A stretch of DNA of 64,000 bases from Malania oleifera (GCF_029873635.1 NC_080418.1:14425562-14489561); one strand, 5' to 3'; shown: positions 12,142-24,761, counted from the first letter of the stretch. Notes: generated by a model not told the origin, from the sequence alone. Made by a program: numbers and translations.

Positions 12142-13400
12142 CCTCGTATCGTATGGCTCCAGTTGAGCTAAGAGAGTTAAAGGAACAGCTTCAAGAGTTG
12201 CTTGACAAGGGGTACATTAGACCTAGTGTTTCTCCTTGGGGAGCACCGGTGTTATTTGTGAAAAATAAGGATGGGTCGATGAGGATGTGCATCGACTATC
12301 GAGAACTGAATAAGGTAACGATAAAGAACAAGTATCCGCTACCCAGGATCGATGATTTGTTTGATCAACTTCAAGGCATGCAGGTCTTCTCTAAGTGACC
12401 TACGGTCGGGGTATCACCAGCTGAAGGTTAAAGCAGAGGGCATCTCGAAAACTGCATTTCGAACCCGGTACGACCATTTTGAATTTATGTTTATGCCTTT
12501 TGGTTTGACTAATGCACCTGCAGCATTTATGGATTTGATGAACAGGGTCTTCCACGAATATCTAGACCGGTTCATTGTGGTATTTATTGATGATATCCTA
12601 GTGTATTCTAGGAGTGCTGTAGAACATGAAGTTCATTTGAGGCTAGTATTGCAAATGCTTAGAGATAAGAGGTTATATGCTAAACTAAAGAAATGTGAGT
12701 TCTGGTTGGAACAAATTGTTTTTCTGGGGCACGTAGTGTCTAAAGAAGGTGTATCAGTAGACCCAAGTAAGATAGAAGCAGTAGTGGATTGGACGAGACC
12801 GAGGAATGTGCAAGAGGTCAGAAGTTTTTTAGGTCTTGCAGGTTACTACCGTCGGTTTGTTGAAGGGTTCTCCATTTTAGCAAGTCCTTTGACGAAACTA
12901 ACACTAAAGAACGAGAGATATGATTGGACGAATGAGTGCAAGCTGAGTTTCCAGGAGCTGAAATGGCGACTGTCACTGCTCCAGTTCTGACTCTTCCATC
13001 CAGTGATGGTGGTTTTGTTATATACAGTGATGCTTCAAAAAAGGGTCTTGGCTATGTTCTAATGCAGCAGGGCAAAGTAGTGGCTTATGCTTCTTGTCAA
13101 CTCAAGGAATACGAGAAGAATTACCTAACGCATGATTTAGAATTAGCAGTGGTAGTGTTTGCACTGAAAATTTGGAGGCACTACTTATACAGTGAAAGGT
13201 GTGAGATTTTCACCGACCATAAAAGTCTCAAATACTTTTTCACCCAGAAGGAGCTAAATATGAGACAGCGTAGGTGGCTGAAATTGATTAAAGACTACGA
13301 TTGTGTTATTAGCTATCACCTAAGAAAAGCTAATGTGGTAGCTGATGCTCTGAGTCGGAAGTTAGTTGATGCGATAGTCTCACCAGTTCAGGTTTAGCAT
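12142..13400 (+). pseudogene. Reverse transcriptase and RNase H regions of element B
   Basis: The RT palm blocks are clear: '[28 protein letters not shown]', '[18 protein letters not shown]' and the catalytic '[11 protein letters not shown]'. The RT-RNase H junction words '[17 protein letters not shown]' follow. The RNase H part (about 13010-13350) has '[17 protein letters not shown]', '[22 protein letters not shown]', '[10 protein letters not shown]' and '[10 protein letters not shown]'. This order and wording are those of Ty3/gypsy chromoviruses. Decayed. Confidence 0.85.
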
Positions 13401-13508
13401 CAAATCTGCATGGATCTTGAGAGATTGAGTTTGGAGGTAGTGGAAGGAAACCATCAAGTTGTCTTTGTTAGCTTGGTGGTACAACTGACTTTGTAGGAGA
13501 GGATCCGA

Positions 13509-14340
13509 GTGGCACAGAAGGAGGATCCCGAGTTGGTTGAGATTACAGCAGGAATCCATAAGGGGTTAAAGCCAGATTTCAGTATCTTTGGCAATGAGAT
13601 ATTGAGATTTCACAACAGAGTGTGTGTACTGAATGATGCTGTGATAAAACAGGTCATTCTAGATGAGGTACATCGTTCACTTTATACTGTACATCCTGGT
13701 AGTACGAAAATGTACCAGGATTTGAGGGAATCTTTCTGGTGGTCTAATATGAAAAGAGAGATTGCATGATTTGTAGAACAGTGCCTGACATGTCAACAGA
13801 TCAAAGCAGAGCATCAGAAGCCGGCAAGACCACTTCAACCACTTGACGTTCCTGAGTGGAAGTGGGAACATATCTCAATGGATTTTGTGACGGGTTTACT
13901 TGCGGCGGTGCATGGGCAAAATGTCATATGGGTTATAGTAGATCGGATGACAAAGACTGCACACTTCATTCCAATCAGAGTCAACTACTCTCTGAATAAG
14001 CTGGCAGAACTTTATGTACAGGAGGTGGCATAACTCCATGGTGTTCCTATATCTATCGTTTCAGATCGGGATCCACGTTTTACATATCGTTTCTGGAAGA
14101 GTTTGTAGGATGCCTTGGAATCGCGATTGACGTTCAATACGTCTTTTCACCCGCAGACAGTTGGACAGTCAGAGAGGACTATTCAGACGTTAGAGGATAT
14201 GTTGCGAGCTTGTATACTAGATTTTGGTAATTGAATTTGCATATAACAACAGTTACCAGGCGAGCATAGAGATGGCACCTTATGAGGCTTTGTATGGTCG
14301 TCGGTCTCGATCTACGTTGTACTGGGATTAGGTAGGTGAG
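13509..14340 (+). pseudogene. Integrase region of element B
   Basis: Contains the integrase zinc-binding region ('VHRSLYTVHPGSTKMYQDLRESFWW', then a CxxC pair in 'EQCLTCQQIKAEH'). The catalytic core follows, with 'WEHISMDFVTG', 'VIVDRMTKTAHFIP' and a weaker 'SDRDPRFTYRFW' block, then 'TSFHPQTVGQSERTIQ'. Decayed. Confidence 0.8.
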
Positions 14341-14349
14341 TGGCAGATA

Positions 14350-14836
14350 CTAGGTCCAGAAATGGTTCAGCAGACCTCTGCAAAGGTCGCATTGATCAGG
14401 GAAAGAATTAAAGTAGCTCAGAGTCGACATAAGAGTTATGTTGATACTCGTCGGCGAGAGTTGGAATTTGAAGTAGGAGATATGGTATTCTTGAGAATCG
14501 CTCCGATGAAAGGGGTGATGAGATAGGTTTAATTGCTTATCGAGTGGCCTTACCTCCAACATTATCCAGAGTCCATGACGTATTTCACGTGTCTGTACTG
14601 AGGAAGTACATACCAGATCCATCACATGTACTAAGTTACAAATCTCTAGAGATCAGTGATACCTTATCGTATGAGGAAGTACCAGTGTAGATATTAGATC
14701 GGAAAGTATAGCAGTTACGGACTAAGGAAATACCTCTTGTGAAGGTATTATGGCGTAACCATACAGTAGAACAAGCTTCATGGAAATTAGAATCTGAGAT
14801 ACGCCAGAAGCACCCACAGTTACTTGATAGTACATG
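14350..14836 (+). pseudogene. Integrase C-terminal and chromodomain-like region of element B
   Basis: Reads through the 'LGPEMVQQT' and 'SRHKSYVDTRRRELEFEVGD' words, then '[21 protein letters not shown]'. It ends with a chromodomain-like tail '[21 protein letters not shown]'. In chromoviruses this tail steers integration toward certain chromatin. Decayed. Confidence 0.7.
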
Positions 14837-15073
14837 AATGTGTAGTAGATGATATAGGTTAGATGGTATAACCTTTGGGAGAGTTTTGTTTATGTATGTA
14901 ATTTTATGATGTATCTCTTGTGTAACCATGGTATTCCTCTGCCATATGTGAGGGTATGTAATGAATTTAGGCCAAAGTCACTTTGTAGGTGATAGTTGAC
15001 TCTTTTGTAAGTGAAATTATAAGAAAAGATTATGTTAGCAATTTGTAGTAAATTTTGAGGACGAAATTCTTAT

Positions 15074-15085
15074 AAGGAGGGGAGA
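15074..15085 (+). other. Polypurine tract of element B
   Basis: AAGGAGGGGAGA, one base before the TGTAAAGACC start of the 3' LTR. The same tract occurs at 22132-22143 and at 63408-63419, before the LTRs of two other Tekay-like elements. Confidence 0.8.
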
Positions 15086-15086
15086 T

Positions 15087-15238
15087 TGTAAAGACCCAAA
15101 CCTTTTAAAACTGGATTTATCAACAAAGGATCACATTCGTCGACGAAGTCCTTCAGAGCCTTGTCAACGAGAGAATGCTAAGGGGTTTTGGGAGGTTCTC
15201 ACGAAATCCTCGTCGACGAAATTCAGGGCCTCGTCAAC
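15087..15238 (+). repeat. 3' LTR of element B, first part
   Basis: Starts TGTAAAGACCC and holds the first half of the palindrome array (copies near 15136, 15160, 15208, 15229) up to the copia-like solo LTR. Confidence 0.8.
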
Positions 15239-17333
15239 TGTTGGCCTTACAAGGCTTAAAATCTTGTTATCTTGTTTTGATGCTAACAAACAAGTGAAAT
15301 TTAATGTAATTGTGTGAGTAATGACATTTCAGGATTCATATATGTGAAAGTAAGGTCAAAGTGCCCACAAGGATCAAATATGATGGAAGCAAGGTTAAAG
15401 TGCTCACAAGGATCAAATGAAGCTTAAATGAGCCAAGACATGAATTACTTGTTGAAGAACATGAGGACATGAATAAGTTGTTGAAAGCCAAGGTATATCA
15501 AAGTCAAAAGATCCAAAGAAAGGAAAAGTAAGAAAGCTTAAAGAATATGGAAGTTTGAAGAAAAGATGGATTCAATCAAAGGACAAAGCATGAAGACGCA
15601 AGAACTTAGAATGTTAATATTTTAGAAGTCTCATGTAAGTGCTTTAATGTTTAAAATATCATTTGAAATATTTTGAAGCTCTTAGGTTAACTTCTTAGAC
15701 CTAGATACTTTTTAAAATACCTGAATAATATTTTTATAAGGGCAAAAATTATTTTAAAAAGGTTAAAATCATTTTTGGAATAAAGAGCACCAAAAAGAGT
15801 TTTTTCCCAAATGCTGTCAGTTTTTATACAGCCGCATTGAGGTGAATTTTTATCTATCAATAACTCATTATGTTAAATAGTGATAAACATGAAAGTTGTA
15901 GGATTTTCTCTTAGCTTTCGTTTGACACCAAGATCACCTAATTTGGAGTTATACAGAAAAAGTTATGGCCAAAACACTGAAACAAGGTCACTGCTATCAG
16001 ACATTTAAAAATTGTTCAACGGGCAAATTTTTAAAATTCGAATGTTTTAAATTATAGCCGTTTGAACCTTAAATATTCTAATAAATAGGGAAATTCTTTA
16101 AGGAAACTTTTGCAAGTTTGAAAGCCTATAAATACATGGTTTTGCAAAACAAATAAAAAAAACTAAGAATTGAAAAATCTGTTTTGAGAAGCTGAAAGTA
16201 TTCTTGTTCTTCCTAAGTTCTCTTGCTCACTCATTGGAAAATTCTTTTGCTGAGAACTCTGAAGTGTTGATCCTTCTTCCTTTGAATTCCTACTATTAAT
16301 CCTCTTCTAAGAAGGATATTGGTGAATTCTACACTTGAGCTTCATGCTATTTCCTATTGATATTTTACATTTAAGTATATAGTGCTGAAATTGTACTAAC
16401 TTGCTTTTTGAGAGAGTATACTTGTACGTAGATTTTATCTTATGTTTCTTGTAGTTCATTGACGTTCCAAGGTGTTTGGATCGTTGGCTAAGCAAGGGGA
16501 TATTGCTTAGAGAGGCAGACTCTAGCCTATGTAAGGAGTGACCGAACGAGGGAATATCGTTTGGAGAAGGCAGGCTCTAGCCTTAACTAAGGAGTGTTGT
16601 ATCGGTTTTGTTCCACCCGTCAACGGAACAGGTTTAGTGAATCCTTTGGTGGTTTGCCAAAGGCGAGGACGTAGGCTGGGTATAAGCCGAACCTCGTAAA
16701 AATCTCCGTCTCACTCTCTCTTTCCCTATTCTTTAATTTCAGTTCATATACAACTGCATGGATGATTTAAATATCTAAATTATACATACTATGCATATTT
16801 GGAAATCAAGTAAACTTAAAATTCAATTTTGATTTGGGTTGCGGAAACCGAAAGGGAGTACGTTGGTTACACCATATCTTGCGGAAACCATACGAGAGTA
16901 CGTTACTTGGTTAACACCCCAAAGATAAATTTACCAAGAGTTTATTTGAATTCTAAATATTTGGAAAGAGTGATTGGATTTATTTATACAGGGCTTTACT
17001 TCAGTAAGCATAAATTATAATTCATAATCATAGGGCTTATATAAACAAACAAACTATCTCAAGATCTTATATTACCAAAGTGCTGAATGCTTTATGTCTT
17101 GGTTTGGTTGTTTGTTGTTTGGCTTGTACTTGCCAAATAAATTGATTGTTTGGTTTGAAGATTGTGTTTAATTGATTGGATAAAAGAACTAAGTTCTTGA
17201 TTGATTAAGGAATTAAAAAAACAAGTCAAGAATTGGTTAAGTGTTTAAAGAAGTTAAGGATTCTTAAAAGAAGTCAAAAGAAATTTTTATAATCCAATTC
17301 ACCCCCCCTCTTGGGAAGCTATTCCTAATTTCA
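15239..17333 (+). mobile_element. Ty1/copia-like solo LTR inside the 3' LTR of element B
   Basis: About 2.1 kb starting TGTTGGCCTTACAAGGC and ending shortly after CCAATTCACCCCCCCTCTTGG (17294-17314). The words around 'GCCAAAGGCGAGGACGTAGGC' and 'CCGAACCTCGTAAAAATC' (16655-16705) are typical of copia LTRs. The start and end match, in reverse, those of the solo LTR at 48627-50668. No internal region is present. I could not see a clean 5-bp duplication, so the right edge is uncertain by a few bases. Confidence 0.7.
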
Positions 17334-19193
17334 TTGACGATTTGTGTGGTGGATTTGTCGATGAAGACGCCACCTCGTCGACGAATTGGACCGGGTCAAA
17401 GGCCCTATAAATATCCCATTTGAGTTGCTTAGGAGCTAAGTTTCTCCCAAAAGCTCTCTCTCTCTTTCTCTAACCTGCGAATCTCTCTCTCTCTCTAGCA
17501 TTCTTCACCGTTCATCATCCGTTTCCAAAAACGGAGGGTATTGCGTGGATTAGAAGAGAAAACTCTACAAGTTTAGTGGATCGGATCATCGTTTCGGAGA
17601 TTTTTGGGGTTTTCCCAAAAGTCATTGTAGGGATTTGATCTTAGTTTTGATTGGATATTTGGATAGCAGTAGAAAACATAGTAAGGTTATGTTATGTGGT
17701 TTTAGGTTTTCGGGATCCTGGGTTGTCAATTTGGACTGTGTTCGTACGAAGTTTCATTTCAAGTATAAGGTAAGGGGAATTTGATTACAACAACATTTTC
17801 TAAAAACTGAACCGCTAAAAAACTAGTTTATTTTTATATGTATATTTTAACTGCTTATTTTCTAAATTCTATCGAGTAGAAATGTCGGTTTTTACGATTT
17901 TACTGTTTTTGCTAAAAATGAAGATTTTGGCGTATGATCTCCAAATCTTACGAAAATCATTTATTTGCATTTATACTATAGTAGGAGATGCTCAAATCCT
18001 TTTACTTATTCATTTAAATGATGTTTACTTGATTTCTATCATTTAGCGAGTTTTTGGATTAAACTTGTGTGATATAGGTTGGAATGGAAATGAATGGATT
18101 TTCTATACTACTGATATAGAATATGGGAACGAAGTTCCAAATTTGTTATACTGAGAATGTGATAAACAGAGGCCGGTGATACACCGAGCTGAATCAGTAA
18201 GCAAAGAGGGGTAAACTGAGTGGAAAGGCACCGGTTTGAACCCAATGTGATTATCTGAAATTGTGAAAAATACTGGAATTGCACAGGTTACTGTTTTGTT
18301 ATAAATTGTATATATGATATTAGAACCACAACTTGTAACTAAAAGAGGTTGAAAGAAACTTCAGTGAAAGGGGTTGAAAAATACTCCAGTTTGGGGGTTG
18401 AAATAAACTTCTAGGGCTAGGTATCGATGCTGGTAGTGCAACCCATACATGTATAAAATCAGTATGGGTATATTAGATGGTCGACCTGCGAGGAGTTAGT
18501 AAGCTACTGGTAAAAATAAACCAGGGGGCGGTCGGATCATAAAAGATGCTCGACTTTTGTCTGCACGAACAGGACACTGTCAGAGGCAATCAGTGCACAA
18601 CCCGTGCCACAGGGTAAAATAGGCAAACTATCATACCAAGCTGGAGTTGTTCTAATAATCATATGTATGATTTAAATACTTGATGTGCTTATATGTTATA
18701 GTATTATAAACAAATGTTTCAAATGTATGAGTTTGTATGAAAACGTGCATATATGCAGTCACACACTATTATAACTCTTTCTTCCTTACTGAGAGGTGTC
18801 TCACCCTATCATACAACCTTTGTTTTCAGGTCCATCAGTACGTCGTTCCTAGTAGAAAAAGGGACTAGGGAGATTATTTTTGGTTAGCTTATGTAAGCAT
18901 TTGAATCTTGTATTAAACCTAGATGAAAGTCCTTATTGGAGGGTTGTAATAATAAGATTTATTTCATGTTTGGTTTTATGTAAATTTATGGATGTATTAG
19001 TAAACTCTGGTATAAGGCTAGTAGAAATCCCAATAGATGTTTATGTTTTTCTGTGACATTTACATCATGATTATGTATGATTTATACTCGTACGTCCCTG
19101 TTTAGGGCGAGTTGTTTATGTATCTGGAACAGGTACAAGTATTTAGTATATGTGAGTGACACCTGGGTTCATATAAAGGGTCGGGTTGTTATA
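17334..19193 (+). repeat. 3' LTR of element B, second part
   Basis: Continues the palindrome array (near 17334, 17356, 17372), then TATAAATA (17405), a CT-rich leader (17456-17500), and the long 3' part matching the 5' LTR remnant at 7013-7821. It ends GGTCGGGTTGTTATA. Element C resumes immediately. Confidence 0.8.
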
Positions 19194-20395
19194 GGTTTCA
19201 TTCGACCTAGTGTTTTGCCCTGGGCAGCTCCAGTATTATTTGTGAAAAAGAAGGACGGGTCGATGCGGATGTGCATTGATTACCGTGAGATTAACAAGGT
19301 GATTGTGAAGAATCGCTATCCTTTACCTCGTATCAATGATCTCTTTGACCGGTTACAGGGGACACGGGTCTTTTCGAAGATCGACTTGCGGTCAGGATAT
19401 CATCAGGTGAGGGTCAAATCTAAGGATGTAGCGAAGACTACTTTCCGAACTAGATATGACCACTACAAATTTTTAGTCATGCCTTTTGGGTTAACGAATG
19501 CTCCGGTGGTATTCATGGATCTGATGAACGGGGTTTTCCATGAGTACTTGGACCAATTTGTGGTGGTATTCATTGACGATATTTTGGTATGCTCGAGGAG
19601 TTCGAAAGAGCATGAGGACCACTTAAGGTTAGTATTACAGACTCTAAGGGAGAAGAAGTTGTATGCTAAACTGAAGAAGTGTGAATTATGGTTGAGTCAG
19701 ATTGCATTCTTAGGCCATATGGTGACTGGTGATGGTATATCAGTTGATTCTAGCAAGATTGAAGCTGTGGTCGACTGGGTGAGGCTGAAGAATATGCAGG
19801 AGGTTCGGAGTTTTCTAGGATTGGCGGGTTATTATCACCAGTTCGTGGAGGGGTTTTCTAAACTATCTGGGCATCTGACTTGATTGACCAAAAAGGGAGT
19901 GCAGTTTGAGTGGACGAGTGATTGCAAGCAGTGCTTTCACGAGTTGAAGCACCGGCTGGTTATTGCTCCAGTTTTGACCATTCCTTCCGGGAATGGTGGG
20001 TTTATGATTTATAGCGACGTGTCTCTGAAAGGTTTGGGATGTGTGTTTATGCAGTAGGGTAAGGTAGTAGCTTATGTTTCTCGGTAACTGAAGGAATATG
20101 AGAAAAATTACCCTACGCACAATTTGAAGTTGGCTGTTATTGTATATGCACTGAAGATCTGGCAACACTATCTATATAGTGTGCAGTGTGAGATCTTTAC
20201 TGACCACAAAAGCCTCAGATATTTCTTCATGCAGAAGGAGTTGAATATGAGGCAGATATGGTGGCTTTAGTTGATTAAGTACTACGATTGCACAATGAGT
20301 TATCACCCGCGGAAGACTAATGTGGTAGCTGATGCATTGAGTCGGAAGTCAGGACCTGCGGTTGTATCTGCCGTTGTAATTTAGTGTCACATCAG
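19194..20395 (+). pseudogene. Reverse transcriptase and RNase H regions of element C
   Basis: Begins within the RT at '[25 protein letters not shown]' and includes '[22 protein letters not shown]', '[19 protein letters not shown]' and the catalytic '[11 protein letters not shown]'. RNase H words follow (around 19970-20350, such as [10 protein letters not shown] and [11 protein letters not shown]). Very close to element B, so they belong to sister lineages. Decayed. Confidence 0.8.
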
Positions 20396-20459
20396 ACGAG
20401 ACTTGGAGAGCTCAACTATAGAGTTAGTGCGTGGTGATCATCATGCTTTCATTGCTAGC

Positions 20460-21390
20460 TTGGTGGTCCAGCCGACCTTGTTTGAGCGTATAAAAGTCAC
20501 ACAGGCTAGTGATGCAGAGTTGGTAGAGGTTATGGAAAAGGTGCAGTAGGGACTAGCTACAGAGTTTAACATCTCTGAGGGAGGTGTGCTGAGGTTTGGG
20601 CCCAAGTTATGTGTTCCAAACGATGATGAGATCAGAAGGACGATTATGGAGGAAGCACATCGCTCTTTGTATACGGTACATCTTGGTAGTACGAAGATGT
20701 ATCAGGACTTGTGCGAGACCTTGTGGTGGTCTGGTATAAAGAGGTAGATTGCTCAGTTCATGGAGTAGTGTCTAACGTGTCAGCAGGTGAAAGCTGAACA
20801 TCAGAGGCCGGTAGGGCCATTATCGCCTTTGCCTATTTCAGTGTGGAAATAAGAGCATATTTCTATAGATTTTGTGACCGGATTGCCACCAGCACTTCAC
20901 GAGCAGAATGTCATTTGGGTAATCGTGGATAGATTGACGAAATATGTTTATTTCATACCGATGAAGGTTGGCTATCCTCTGAGTAGGTTAGCAGATATGT
21001 ATGTGCATGAGATTGTGAGAATGCATAGGGTACCAGTGTCCGTTGTGTTAGATCGAGATCCGAGGTTTACTTCTCGTTTCTAGATGAGCTTGCAGGAGGC
21101 ATTGGGGACGAAGCTTACTTTTAGTACAACATTCCACCCCCAGAATGATGGACAGTCGAAGAGAACGATACAAATCTTGGAAGATATGTTGCAAGCTTGT
21201 GTGTTAGACTTTGGTGGTAGCTGGATACAATTTATGCCACTCATAGAGTTCGCGTATAACAATAGCTTCCAGGCTAGTATCGCGATGGCACCGTTTGAGG
21301 CTTTTTATGGTCGGAGCTGTCGATCTCCTTTGTATTGGGATGAGGATGATGAACGTCAGGTGTTAGGACCTGAACTTGTGCAGTAGGCTT
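20460..21390 (+). pseudogene. Integrase region of element C
   Basis: Parallels 13440-14340 of element B. It has the zinc-binding part near 20640-20800, the core with '[20 protein letters not shown]' and '[13 protein letters not shown]', and 'TTFHPQNDGQSKRTIQILED' with 'EFAYNNSFQASIAMAPFEA'. Decayed. Confidence 0.8.
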
Positions 21391-21459
21391 CTAAGAAGGT
21401 GGGTTTGATTCGGGAGAGGATTAGATCAGCTCAGAGTAGGCAAAAGAGTTAGAGTTTGA

Positions 21460-21880
21460 GGTGGGGGGTAAGGTATTTCTGTGTATCACTTCGATGAAAG
21501 GGGTGATGAAATTTGAGAGGAAGGGCAAGCTGAGCCCGAGGTATATCGGACCATTCAAGGTACTTGAGCGAGTGGGTCTGGTAGCCTACAGGATTGCACT
21601 ACCCCCAACACTCTCGAGGGTCCATGATGTGTTCCACGTATCCATGTTGAGAAGGTACGTGCTGGATCCATCACATGTTATTAGTTATGATGAGTTGGAA
21701 ATGGGAGATACTTTAGCGTATGGGGAGATACCTGTTCAGGTTCTGGACCGTAAAGTTCAGAAGCTTCATACTAAAAAGATACCGTTAGTGAAGGTATTGT
21801 GGCGGAACCACGAGATTGAGGAAGCTTTTTAGGAACTGAAAACGAAAATATGTTGGAAGTATCCACGATTGTTTTGAGTA
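21460..21880 (+). pseudogene. Integrase C-terminal and chromodomain-like region of element C
   Basis: Contains '[20 protein letters not shown]', '[20 protein letters not shown]' and the tail '[17 protein letters not shown]', the Tekay-group chromodomain-like ending. The spacer to the polypurine tract follows. Decayed. Confidence 0.75.
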
Positions 21881-22131
21881 CTTGTATGTTATCCTACTTT
21901 GGGTTGGGATAGGTGGTTAGTTGTCGGGAGTGTGTGTATTGTGAACTCCTAAGACGGTTGTATATGAACCACGGTATTCCTCTGCCATAAGTGAGGGCAT
22001 GTATGTGTATGTGTATGATGGGGCTACGCTGTAGTAGTCGCCAGTTTCTTTCTAGAGTTGTGTATATGTGTTTGATTGTATGAATGAGTTTGCAAACGAG
22101 AGATGGCAAATTTTGAGAACGAAATTTTTGT

Positions 22132-22143
22132 AAGGAGGGGAGA
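22132..22143 (+). other. Polypurine tract of element C
   Basis: AAGGAGGGGAGA next to the TGTAAGAACCC start of the LTR. Confidence 0.8.
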
Positions 22144-22144
22144 T

Positions 22145-23972
22145 TGTAAGAACCCGAACTGTGATATATGGGTTTAAAAAAATAATAATAAAAGAGGGGA
22201 AAATTGGGAATTTAGTAGGATTCGTCGACGAAGCTAGAGTTCGTCGACGAAGTCCATGTAAGTCTCGTCGACGAAGTTCAGAGGCTCGTCGACGAGGAGA
22301 AGATGAGAGATTTCTGGAAACGAGTGATATCAGGATTTGTTGACGAATCCATCATCTCGTCGACGAGCTGTCTATATGACCTCGTCAACGAGGACACCAT
22401 TTCGTCGATGAGGACGCCCGAGTCAAGGGCTATAAATATCAATTCTCTTTACTTCTCAACTAAGAAAATTAAATCCTATCTCTCTCTCTCTCTAGAACTC
22501 TCTCTACTCTCTATCTCTCTAGATTTCTTCACCGTTCGTTATGAGAATCGTAAATCTGAAGTTACCACGAGGATCATGGAAGGATTCTCTACAAGTTCTA
22601 CAGATCGGAATCCCGTTTCAGAGATTTTCGGGTTTTGGTGTAAAATTGAGGTAAGACTCGGTTTTCAATTTTGATCTGGTAGTTTAGTAGAGAATATTGT
22701 TGTGAGTATCTTCTGTATTGTTGATTGTAGGTTTTGGAACTCGGTTCGCTATTTAGGGACCTTAGAGTTCGAGATTTGCTATTCGGGAAAAAGGTAAGGG
22801 GAATTGTGTTTATATCGGTTATTTTTGAAATCGGACTTGGTAGAACTGTGGTTCACGGTCCTGTGTGTCTTTTGGTTACTCATTTAAGGGGATCTAACGG
22901 GGAAAACTATGAGTTTTTCATGATTATAGTTTTGGAAAAAAGGGGGCGAAGGGCTGCATCCCTGGTTTCGTTGAAAACCGAGCGTATATGTTGATTTATA
23001 CTGTGTTATGGGGATAACCATGTCTTGACTTGTTTAAACTGTATGTATTTGGAAAACCATGATTTTAGATTACCAAATGGGTGTGATTTGTTTGGTTATA
23101 TGAGCATGCATGTGTGTGTGATTGGTTAAATGGCTAGTAGGAACGAGGTTCCAAATTAGTTCCAAGTACTGAAAGTGTCCGGCTCTATATATGAGGGCGT
23201 GTTTTTATCGCCTACCACGTAGGTAAAAGTGTCCGGCTCTATATCCGAGGGTGTGAGCTTATCCCAGCTGATCACCGAAGGGTGTGGATCCACTAGTTTA
23301 GCGCCGGTACGATGCCATGGAGTCGGGGCATGTGCTGGTGGCGCCGTGTTATGCAGGTTGGTTACGAGTCAACGCCGTATGTCGAGGGCCGGCTTCGGGT
23401 CGAGGGGTGTGACGACACCGGGTAGATTATGGGCATGCGTATGCGTGTATGCACTGTGTAAAATAGTCTTGGACTGCATTTTACTGCGTGTATGTTGTAT
23501 CATGATAACACTCAAATGTCACACACCTATATAACCTGTATTCTTTCATACTGAGAGGCGTCTCACCCCTACTGTACGTATATTTTTATAGGTCCTTCGA
23601 GTAACCGGAGCTAGCGTCCTGGTGTAGGGAGCGTAGTGGCCGGTGTACTGTGGTTAGCACTTTGGTAAGTGCTAGGACTGTGTTTTGGTGGGTTGCCATT
23701 TTGAGATGTATTAGGCACCCGTTTGTACGTTTGTGATAAAGCCTTGTTTCTGCTCTTGTATAGACTCTGGTATGGTACTGCATATGTATATAGTAAGACC
23801 TTATTCCGCTGCATATATTCTGTTATGTTTGGATGTGTATATGGTGCCTAGGAACCCCACGGGATGGAACTCTCTTCCATTGTCCTGTATCTTTGGATGT
23901 TTTGTATGGTACAAGGACTGATTGATTTACATTTTCACCCCTGGGTCCCATTTCTGGGTTCGGGGCGTGACA
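22145..23972 (+). repeat. 3' LTR of element C
   Basis: About 1.83 kb, from TGTAAGAACCCG to GGGGCGTGACA. Eight palindrome copies (22219-22415) precede TATAAATA (22431) and a CT-rich leader (22478-22510). The shared block CTGAGAGGCGTCTCACCC is at 23550. The matching 5' LTR lies left of the window. Confidence 0.75.
22219..22415 (+). promoter_or_regulatory. Palindrome array upstream of LTR TATA box
   Basis: Eight copies of TTCGTCGACGAA-like words at about 22221, 22241, 22263, 22285, 22338, 22356, 22381 and 22402, ending about 15 bases before TATAAATA. I infer a transcription-factor array. Confidence 0.6.
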
Positions 23973-24761
23973 CACTCACCCACTCTTTTTGATTTCATTT
24001 TTTAGAGATATTCGTTGTGATCGTATCATAATGTTAAGTAAGAGGTAAGTAAATTTGATTATGTTAGATTTTTATTTGAAATTTATACCCGAATTTATTT
24101 GTAAGTAAATTTGATTATGTTAGTTATTTTCATAAAATTCTCTCAAATTTATTTTTACGTATATTTAAGAATACCAGTTTTATCTTTAATATACTTGCAT
24201 TTATTTTTGAGTTAAGAAATGTTCTAAACCTCTCGGGTATTTTATAACATTAATTTCTATTCAAGAAAATATTTTTAACACAAAAATTGTGTGGCCTGAG
24301 TTTATTTTTATGTAACATATTTCATTAAAATATGAGTAAAGATGACATGAGTTAATTTTTACATAACGTATTTCACGAAAATATGAGTAAAAATGAGATT
24401 TTAATGATATTATTTAAATTGTATAAATTATATAATAAAATGTTTTCAAAACCCCTTATGCCTCAGACAATATAAAAAATTATGAATGAATCAGAGTACA
24501 CTCATACTGTTTACAGAGTGTTTTATATGGTAGTAGATTTCTCTTGAGTACACATCTGGGTCGGACCAGGGTTTAAAATAGGGAAAATCTCACTTAATGA
24601 TTATATACGTTGATTTAGTTTGGCCGGCCAACCAGTTAAGTCCATTTTTCGGATTGCACAACTCAGTCATGGGAGTAAACATGACTTATAGCTAACAGAA
24701 ACATGATTTATGACTAACAGACCTAAGGGTGATTTTTACAATATATGTATGTGTGTGTGTA

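Larger units (their letters stand above)
7013..19193 (+). mobile_element. Tekay/Del-like Ty3-gypsy element B, nested in element C and carrying two inserted solo LTRs
   Basis: Order of parts: partial 5' LTR, tRNA-iMet-type primer site, gag, protease, (solo LTR 9895-12136), reverse transcriptase, RNase H, integrase with a chromodomain-like tail, polypurine tract, and a 3' LTR split by a copia-like solo LTR. The pol order PR-RT-RH-INT and the C-terminal 'VLWRNH…E-ASW' tail place it among chromoviruses of the Tekay/Del kind. It sits inside the RT region of element C. The 5' LTR remnant is by eye some 95% alike to the matching part of the 3' LTR. The coding regions are decayed, with many breaks. 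Confidence 0.8.

Noticed and set aside
15234-17338. Five-base duplication TCAAC/TTGAC around the copia-like solo LTR
   Set aside because: Two of five bases differ and both flanks are parts of a repeated palindrome, so the match may be chance.
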